Assembly: GCA_021845555.1 (NCBI GenBank)
Contig: JAJZVS010000252.1
Coordinates: forward strand, 1 to 5,876
Length of the DNA stretch: 5,876 nucleotides
Direction: 5' to 3'
Source: Pseudomonadota bacterium
Lineage (GTDB): Bacteria > Pseudomonadota > Alphaproteobacteria > Acetobacterales > Acetobacteraceae
Shown here: piece by piece, positions 1-5,200 of the stretch
Numbering within the stretch: the first letter of the stretch is position 1
Layout of the letters: every line of letters starts with the position of its first letter
Program-made: the position numbers and the translations under genes
Notes under the pieces: generated by a model
What the model saw: only the letters and a program-made list of their open reading frames with translations
The model's database searches: none
What the model was told of the DNA's origin: nothing

Positions 1-725
1 GCGAACTGCACCGCGAAGGCATCCGTCAGCGGCGCGCGCGCAGGATCGGCAAGGGCCGGCGCCGTGTGGGCCGCGTCGGGGCCCAGCAGGCTGTCGGCGA
101 GCGCGTCCGCGCTCCGGCGGTCGACGCGGCTCTGCACGATCGCGTCGGCCAGCCGCCGCAGGTTCTCGATCAGCACGATCCGCAAGGTGATCGCCAGCGC
201 CCAGAGTTCGCCGATCATCAGCGGCTGCACCTCCTGGTAGGCGCGCACGTAGCGGGACAGGATGTCCGGATCGAAGCGGCTGTCGGTATGCGCGACGAAG
301 GCCCAGACCAGGCCGAAGACGCGCGGATAGCCGGCGAACGGCCCGGCCGCGAGTTTGGGAAGTTGCCGGTAGTAGCTGGGCGGCAGATCGGCGCGGATGT
401 CCGCGATCTGCCGTTCCACCAGATAGTAGTTGTCGAGCATCCACTCCGCGGCCGGAGTGATCGCCCCCCCGGCGTCGGCCGCGGCGGCGATGGCGCGATG
501 CGAGGCCAGAAGCACCGCGGCGTTGTCGGCGAGCCGTCCGGCCAGCGGCAGGCCCCTGATCGGGTTCGGCGTCACCGGCTGGGCGGCGGCCAGGCTGCGG
601 GCATGCTGTTCGATGCGCTCGACGCTGAACAGTTCCTCGCGAACCGGGTCCCGGCTGTCCCACAGCAGGACCGGGCGCTCACGCCGACGGGCGCAGCGAA
701 CGAGGGGGACGCACCAGGCCTTCAT
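1..725 (-). CDS. ndvB: Cyclic beta-1,2-glucan synthase (NdvB/ChvB family), N-terminal part, runs off left edge
   Basis: The first 241 residues of a much larger protein are visible; the gene continues past position 1. Family members are inner-membrane enzymes of roughly 2,800 residues that make periplasmic cyclic beta-1,2-glucan from UDP-glucose, used in osmotic adaptation and host interaction. What I see is the conserved cytoplasmic N-terminal region: AEWMLDNYYLVERQI (residues 93-107), DLPPSYYRQLPKL (113-125), GYPRVFGLVWAFVAHTDSRF (132-151) and IGELWALAITLRIVLIENLR (171-190). These are typical of NdvB/ChvB proteins and their glycoside-hydrolase-linked relatives. The glycosyltransferase, membrane and phosphorylase-like domains lie outside the window, so activity cannot be judged. 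I chose ATG at 725 because AGGA lies 6 bases upstream. In-frame ATGs at 842 and 863 lack a ribosome site, and an in-frame TGA at 893-891 closes the frame. It is third in a leftward gene series after dps and a receiver gene. Confidence 0.85.
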   Translation of the reverse strand, partial: MKAWCVPLVRCARRRERPVLLWDSRDPVREELFSVERIEQHARSLAAAQPVTPNPIRGLPLAGRLADNAAVLLASHRAIAAAADAGGAITPAAEWMLDNYYLVERQIADIRADLPPSYYRQLPKLAAGPFAGYPRVFGLVWAFVAHTDSRFDPDILSRYVRAYQEVQPLMIGELWALAITLRIVLIENLRRLADAIVQSRVDRRSADALADSLLGPDAAHTAPALADPARAPLTDAFAVQF

Positions 726-731
726 GTCGGA

Positions 732-735
732 TCCT
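732..735 (-). promoter_or_regulatory. Ribosome binding site for the ndvB-like gene
   Basis: On the minus strand AGGA sits 6 bases before the ATG at 725. It decides the start, because the in-frame ATGs further upstream (842 and 863) have no purine-rich site before them. Confidence 0.6.
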
Positions 736-852
736 GCCAATATGTCCGCGTCAGTCGGCGCTGCGGCCGTGCCGCGGCGGGTTCGCCGGCAGCAGCGCTC
801 GGCGCGGCTTTCGATCGCGCGGGTCCCGGGTCGTTCCGCCATCGCCGGGTCA

Positions 853-876
853 GGCCCGGCCATGACGGCACGGGCC
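853..876. other. GC-rich hairpin in the ndvB leader
   Basis: GGCCCG (853-858) pairs with CGGGCC (871-876), and inside it GCC (859-861) pairs with GGC (867-869) around the loop ATGAC, with one bulged A. A competing stem, CCGGG (845-849) with CCCGG (855-859), shares bases with the first. No T-run follows on the minus strand, so this is not a canonical intrinsic terminator. It may be a weak processing or attenuation structure, or simply chance in GC-rich DNA. Confidence 0.3.
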
Positions 877-912
877 GGCGTGATTTCAGATCATTCGTCT
901 TTTGCGGCCGGT

Positions 913-1314
913 TCAGTGGCCCCCCTGGACGGAGTCATGGCTTCCTCCCCCCTCGGAGTGCGCCGCGGCCAGCACACGCTGAATCGCCAGGGCCAGCTCG
1001 GCCGCCCGGAACGGCTTCTGGATCGCGACCGCCCGTGGCCGGTTCGCCATCACCCCGGAGATATCGCCGCTGACGAACACGTGCGGAACCGGCCCGCTCA
1101 GAAGGATCTCATCGGTGGCACGGATGCCGCTGCCGGAGCCCAGGCGGACATCGACGATCATCAGATCCGGACGGCAGCGCATTGCCGCGGTGACCGCGCC
1201 GACCTCGTTGGTCTCGATCGCGCACACCCCGTGGCCCATGTCGGTGAGCATCTCGCCGAGCAGCGTGCCGATCATGACGTCGTCTTCCATCACGAGAACG
1301 CGGGCCGCTTTCAT
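913..1314 (-). CDS. Single-domain response regulator (stand-alone receiver)
   Basis: A 133-residue protein consisting of one CheY-like receiver and a short tail. Visible landmarks are the acidic pocket E10-D11-D12 after strand VLVM, phospho-acceptor D55 in LMIVDVRLG, the switch residue S82 in VFVSGD, and the conserved K100-P101 in IQKPF. All catalytic residues are present, so it should accept phosphate from a histidine kinase. There is no DNA-binding or enzymatic output domain. It must act through protein contact or as a phosphate sink or shuttle, as known for other lone receivers. The start is ATG at 1314, preceded by GGAGG at a 7-base gap. That ATG overlaps the dps stop codon as ATGA, so translation is probably coupled. 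A longer open frame extends upstream, but it merely shadows dps. Candidate phosphodonor, by proximity only: the divergent hybrid kinase. Confidence 0.88.
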   Translation of the reverse strand: MKAARVLVMEDDVMIGTLLGEMLTDMGHGVCAIETNEVGAVTAAMRCRPDLMIVDVRLGSGSGIRATDEILLSGPVPHVFVSGDISGVMANRPRAVAIQKPFRAAELALAIQRVLAAAHSEGGGSHDSVQGGH

Positions 1315-1931
1315 GGGGTCGCCTCCGCCGCCGCGGTGGCGAACGCATCCGCCAACGCGGCCGGCCGGTCTGTCGCGCGGCGCGCGGGGCGATCCGGCCT
1401 GATTCCGTTCGTGCTCCCTCCGGCCCGGGTTCGGGACCGAAGGAGGTGGTCCGCAGCGGCCGCGGCGAGGGACCCGATGGTCCAGATCTGCCGCTCGATC
1501 CCGCGTGCGACTTCGTCCAGCAGGGCGGCGGTGTCCTTGTCGCCGCACCCCTGCGCATGCGCGCCGGCCCGGCGCACGGAGTGGGCGAGCGCCTCCATCG
1601 CCCCGACCACCGCGACGGCGTGCGTCGGCGCGGTGGCGCGGTCGAGCGGATAGGGGGCGAGGAACGATCGCGCCGCCGCGGCCTGGACGGTACCTTGGAC
1701 GGTGCCGCCGAGCATGTCCGCCTGGACGGCCATCAGGTCGGAGTAATGGCCGAGCGCGATGGCCACCTTATCGAGCGGCTCGTGCACCGAGGCGACGCCC
1801 GGCCCCCGCAGATTCCATTGCGCGTGCTTCACCTGCCCATGCAGGTCAATCGTGGCCGCCAGATGCCGGTCCAGAAGCGCGAGGGATTGTGCGCGGACGG
1901 GCGCGGATGGGAGGGCGGACCGCATGAGCAT
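1311..1931 (-). CDS. dps: Dps-family DNA-protection/ferritin-like protein with altered ferroxidase site and C-terminal tail
   Basis: A 206-residue protein. Residues about 15-155 match the Dps four-helix fold: KHAQWNLRGP (35-44), VHEPLD (49-54), the helix ending in ADMLGG (71-76), SFLAPYPLD (89-97), and a last helix with ERQIWTIGSL (146-155). Dps proteins form dodecamers that oxidise and store iron and shield DNA during starvation or oxidative stress. By alignment from memory with E. coli Dps, ligands H50, D54 and D65 are kept. The usual histidine of the AHWN motif is Q38, with H36 two residues earlier, and the usual glutamate is V69 (Q70 next). Iron oxidation may therefore be reduced or rearranged. 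Typical members have about 150-170 residues; here some 45 extra residues, rich in Arg, Pro and Ala, follow the core. The ATG at 1931 has GGAG 8 bases upstream; M3 (1925) is an alternative. It is first of the leftward genes and overlaps the receiver start by 4 bases. Confidence 0.88.
   Translation of the reverse strand: MLMRSALPSAPVRAQSLALLDRHLAATIDLHGQVKHAQWNLRGPGVASVHEPLDKVAIALGHYSDLMAVQADMLGGTVQGTVQAAAARSFLAPYPLDRATAPTHAVAVVGAMEALAHSVRRAGAHAQGCGDKDTAALLDEVARGIERQIWTIGSLAAAAADHLLRSRTRAGGSTNGIRPDRPARRATDRPAALADAFATAAAEATP
1322..1326 (-). promoter_or_regulatory. Ribosome binding site for the receiver gene
   Basis: A perfect GGAGG on the minus strand lies 7 bases before the ATG at 1314, inside the end of the dps coding region. 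It fixes the start at 1314 and shows that the receiver has its own initiation site as well as the ATGA overlap. Confidence 0.7.
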
Positions 1932-1939
1932 CGCCGGAT

Positions 1940-1943
1940 CTCC
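1940..1943 (-). promoter_or_regulatory. Ribosome binding site for dps
   Basis: GGAG on the minus strand, 8 bases before the ATG at 1931. It favours that ATG over the second in-frame ATG at 1925. Confidence 0.6.
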
Positions 1944-1962
1944 AGGTTTCCGCGGGTACGGG

Positions 1963-1992
1963 CGGACGTTGTCCGGCTGAAGCGGACGTCCG
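1963..1992. repeat. Two adjacent CGGAC palindromes upstream of dps
   Basis: CGGAC-GTT-GTCCG (1963-1975) and CGGACGTCCG (1983-1992) are two inverted repeats built from the same half-site, with centres about 18-19 bases apart. They lie 32-61 bases upstream of the dps start, probably in its leader or near its promoter. This is a possible operator pair, but the words are GC-rich and may recur by chance. Confidence 0.35.
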
Positions 1993-2047
1993 GCCGCGCG
2001 CCGCGCACGGATCGCGCGGGCGGATGGGTCGAGGGCTTGTGGAAGGA

Positions 2048-2053
2048 ATGATA
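2048..2053 (-). promoter_or_regulatory. Weak candidate -10 element for dps
   Basis: TATCAT on the minus strand matches TATAAT at five of six positions and would give a leader of about 110 bases before dps. No recognisable -35 lies 16-19 bases upstream, so it would need an activator or may be spurious. Confidence 0.2.
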
Positions 2054-2154
2054 GCTGGCAGGAGAGTGCCGGGAGCAGACTCGGAAACTACTCAGACGCT
2101 CCGGGGGCGATATGCCGGCGTGCAGGATGCGCTGGGACGGCAGGGTGCGGGCCG

Positions 2155-2196
2155 CGGTTGACAGTTCCCAACGGCAGGCGATAGTCGCTTCAACCG
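2155..2196. repeat. Spaced inverted repeat around the hybrid-kinase promoter
   Basis: CGGTTGA (2155-2161) and its exact reverse complement TCAACCG (2190-2196) are separated by 28 bases. The left arm overlaps the -35 box and the right arm covers the expected transcription start. The arms are about 35 bases centre to centre, close to a whole number of helical turns, as might suit a regulator that bridges two half-sites. Chance remains possible at 7 bp. Confidence 0.35.
2158..2185 (+). promoter_or_regulatory. Sigma70-type promoter for the hybrid kinase gene
   Basis: A perfect -35 TTGACA (2158-2163), a 16-base spacer, and the -10 GATAGT (2180-2185; four of six consensus bases). Transcription would start near 2192, giving a leader of roughly 68 bases before the ATG at 2260. 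The exact -35 in such GC-rich DNA and its position make this the best promoter candidate in the window. Confidence 0.55.
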
Positions 2197-2197
2197 T

Positions 2198-2207
2198 GCG
2201 ACGTCGC
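2198..2207. repeat. 10-base palindrome in the hybrid-kinase leader
   Basis: GCGACGTCGC is a perfect palindrome just downstream of the predicted transcription start. It could be a small operator or chance; no family match is recognised. Confidence 0.2.
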
Positions 2208-2244
2208 GACATTGCTTCTGCGCGAACTTTCCTCCGCTGACATC

Positions 2245-2250
2245 AGGAAG
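2245..2250 (+). promoter_or_regulatory. Ribosome binding site for the hybrid kinase gene
   Basis: AGGAAG lies 9 bases before the ATG at 2260. The next in-frame ATG (2335), just before the CheB domain, has no purine-rich site, so this element decides for the longer start with a basic 25-residue leader. Confidence 0.6.
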
Positions 2251-2259
2251 CCATTCAGC

Positions 2260-5200
2260 ATGCGCCGAGCACGAACCCACGTAGCAGGCGTGCCGCGGCC
2301 GAAACCAGCCAGGCAGTCCCGGTCCGCGCCGCCGATGCCAGCGCCCCTCCAGGACTTCCCGGTCGTCGCGATCGGCGCGTCGGCGGGCGGGCTCGACGCC
2401 TGCAGGAAGTTGCTGCACGCCCTGCCGAACGGCATCGGAATGGGCTTCGTTCTGGTCCAGCATCTCGATCCGAACCACGAAAGCATGCTGGTCGATCTGC
2501 TGGCCGGCACCACGACGATGACGGTGCGCCAGGCCGACGATGGGATGCCGATCGCGCGCGAGCATCTCTACGTCATCCCGCCCGGCCGCTATCTCTCGGT
2601 CGCCGACGGTGCGCTGCATTTGTCGTACCCCCCGGTCCGCCACGGCGCGCGCCTGCCGTTCGACTATCTGCTGCTCTCGCTGGCGGCGGAATACGGGCCG
2701 CACGCGATCTGCGTGATCCTGTCCGGCACCGGGACCGATGGCAGCCTGGGGGCGAAGGCGGTGAAGGAGCGGGGCGGTCTGGTCATCGTGCAGGACCCGG
2801 AGGAAGCCAGCTACGACGGCATGCCGCGCAGTGCGATGGCGACGGGCGCGGTGGACCTGGTGCTTCCGGTGGCGGAGATTCCGAAGGCGCTTGCCACCCA
2901 CGCGCGGCGCCGGGCCCCGGACCCGCCGCCGGCCGGGACCGCGGCGCCGGGGCCGGCCGAGGACCGCCTGGCCGCGATCATCGAGTTGATGCGCACCAGG
3001 ACCGAGCATGATTTTACCCATTACAAGACCGGCACGCTGCAACGCCGGGTCGAGCGGCGCATGGCGCTCGCCGGGCTGGGCGCGCAGGAGATGGACCGGT
3101 ATCTCGAGAGGCTGCGCGGCAATGCGGGCGAGCTCGACCTGCTGGTCCAGGACCTGCTCATCAACGTCACCAGTTTCTTCCGCGATCCGGAAGTGTTCGA
3201 TGCCCTGGCGGAGAGGGTTGTTCCAGACCTGGTCCGCAGCCACGGGCCCGACAAGGCGATCCGAATCTGGGTGGCCGGCTGCAGCACGGGGGAGGAAGCC
3301 TACTCCCTGGTGATGCTGTTCCGCGAAGCGATCACCGCGGCCAACCAGAATATCAAGCTGCAGGTGTTCGCCTCCGATATCGATGCGGACGCGGTCGCGA
3401 CCGCGCGGGAGGGGTTGTACCCGGACACCATCGCCGCCGCGGTGTCGCCGGCGCGCCTGTCGCGCTTCTTCGTCAAGGAGGAGCATGGCTATCGGATCTC
3501 GGCCGAGTTGCGCTCGGTCGTGGTGTTCGCGGTGCAGGATGTGCTGGTCGATCCGCCGTTCTCGCGGCTCGACCTGGTGTCCTGCCGGAACCTGCTGATC
3601 TACCTGCGCCCGGAAGCGCAGGCGCATCTTCTCACGCTGTTTCATTTTGCGCTGCGGGAGGGCGGTATTCTGCTGCTCGGCGGCGCGGAGACGATCGCCG
3701 GCACGGAAACCCGCTTCGAGGCGATCGGCAAGACGGAGCGCGTGTATCGCCACGTCCGTCGCGCGCGGCCCGGCGAACTGGGTCCCATCACGGCGTCCGG
3801 CGGCGACATGAAGACAACGGCGCGGCCGGGCCCCGGCCCGATGCCGTCGCGCGAAGCGGTCCTCGCCGAGCTGTGCCGGCGTCTCGTGCTCGAGACCTAT
3901 GCGCCGGCGGCGGTGCTTGTCACCCCCAGCCATGAGTGCCTCTATTCGCTGGGACCGATCGACCGCTATCTGCGGGTGGCGCCCGGTTCCGCGACCCACG
4001 ACCTGCTCGCCATGGCGCGGGCCGGCCTCCGGACCCGGATACGGGCGGCGATCCACGAGGCCACGCAGAGCAAGACGCGTGTCGTCGTGCCCGGCGGGCG
4101 GGGCGGCGCCGACGGGGCGGCGGGGAGCTTCTCCATTGCCGTCCGGCCGGTGCTCAGCGAGGGCGAGGCACTGCTGCTGATCTGCTTCGTGGACGATCCG
4201 AAGCCGGCGGCGCGCGCCGGCGGGCCGGCCGCGCCGGAAGACCGGCGGCAGGTCGCCGAGCTCGAGCAGGAACTCGCCGCCGCCAGGCTGGAGCTCCAGG
4301 GCGCCATCCACAATCTGGAGATCTCCGGCGAAGAGCAGCGGGCGGCCACCCAGGAGGCGCTGTCGGTCAACGAGGAGTTCCAATCGACCAACGAGGAGCT
4401 GCTGACCTCGAAGGAGGAATTGCAATCGCTGAACGAGGAACTCACCGCGCTCAATACCCAGTTGCAGGAAACGCTGGAGCGGCAGCGGACCACCTCGAAC
4501 GATCTGCAGAACATCCTCTACAGCACCGATGTCGCGACCTTGTTTCTCGACCGCAAGCTCAACATCCGCTTCTTCACCCCGGCCACACGAGCGCTGTTCA
4601 ACGTGATCCCGAGCGATATCGGCCGGCCGCTCCGCGATCTGACCTCGCTTGCGGTCGATGGCGCGCTGGCGGCGGATGCGGGCGCCGTGCTGCGCGGGGC
4701 GGCACCGATCGAGCGGGAGATCGGGACCCAGGCCGGCACCTGGTTCGTCCGCCGCATCCTGCCCTATCGTACCGAGGACCACGGGGTGGAAGGCGTCGTC
4801 ATCACCTTCACCGACATCACCGAGCGGCGACGCACCGCCGATGCCTCGCAGACCGCCAAGCATCAGGCCGAACTGGCCAACATCGCGAAGTCGCGCTTCC
4901 TGGCCGCCGCCAGCCACGATCTGCGCCAGCCGCTGCAATCGATCGCGCTGGTCCAGGGGCTGCTGGCGCAGACCGTGCAGGGCGAGCGCGCCCAGAAGCT
5001 GGTCGCGCGGCTCGACGAGACGCTGGGCGCGATGTCGGGCATGTTGAACACGTTGCTGGATATCAACCAGCTCGAGGTCGGCATCGTGCAGCCGGTGATA
5101 GCGCCGGTGCCGGTCAACGAGGTGCTCGACCGGTTGAAGGACGAATTCCTCTACCACGCCCAGGCGCGCGGGCTGGTGCTGCACGTGATGCCCTGCGGAC

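Larger units (their letters stand above)
726..912 (-). other. Intergenic leader between receiver gene and ndvB-like gene
   Basis: This 187-base gap holds no gene that I can support. It contains an AT-richer patch at about 880-905, which could hold a promoter, but no clear -35/-10 pair is visible on the minus strand. It also contains a GC-rich hairpin (853-876). Whether ndvB is co-transcribed with the receiver gene or has its own promoter here cannot be decided from sequence alone. Confidence 0.5.
1932..2259. other. Divergent intergenic region between dps and the hybrid kinase gene
   Basis: This 328-base non-coding region separates two genes reading away from each other. It holds a good promoter for the rightward gene, a weak candidate -10 for dps, two adjacent CGGAC-type palindromes near dps, a spaced inverted repeat around the rightward promoter, and a 10-base palindrome in the rightward leader. 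I saw no tRNA, no other RNA gene and no convincing small coding region. The small open frames here lack ribosome sites and family similarity. Confidence 0.7.

Noticed and set aside
881..893. TGAT-N5-ATCA inverted repeat resembling an FNR/FixK box.
   Set aside because: The FNR/FixK consensus needs a 4-base spacer and flanking T/A (TTGAT-N4-ATCAA). Here the spacer is 5 and the left flank is G.
66..1073. A long plus-strand open frame of 335 codons over the left part of the window.
   Set aside because: It lies antisense to the NdvB-like gene and part of the receiver, both of which show clear family motifs. Its own translation is low-complexity and unlike any known family.
1315..1548. N-terminal extension of the receiver frame up to 1548.
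   Set aside because: The extra residues are an out-of-frame reading of dps, and the receiver fold begins directly at the ATG at 1314, which has a strong GGAGG.
430..2051. Overlapping plus-strand open frames (430-1653, 1446-2051, 1505-1927).
   Set aside because: They are shadows of the receiver and dps genes in GC-rich DNA, without ribosome sites or recognisable domains.
2140..2168. GGAAC on the minus strand as a possible EcfG general-stress -35 upstream of dps.
   Set aside because: No GTT-type -10 is found at the expected 16-19 base distance, and the site would lie more than 200 bases from dps.
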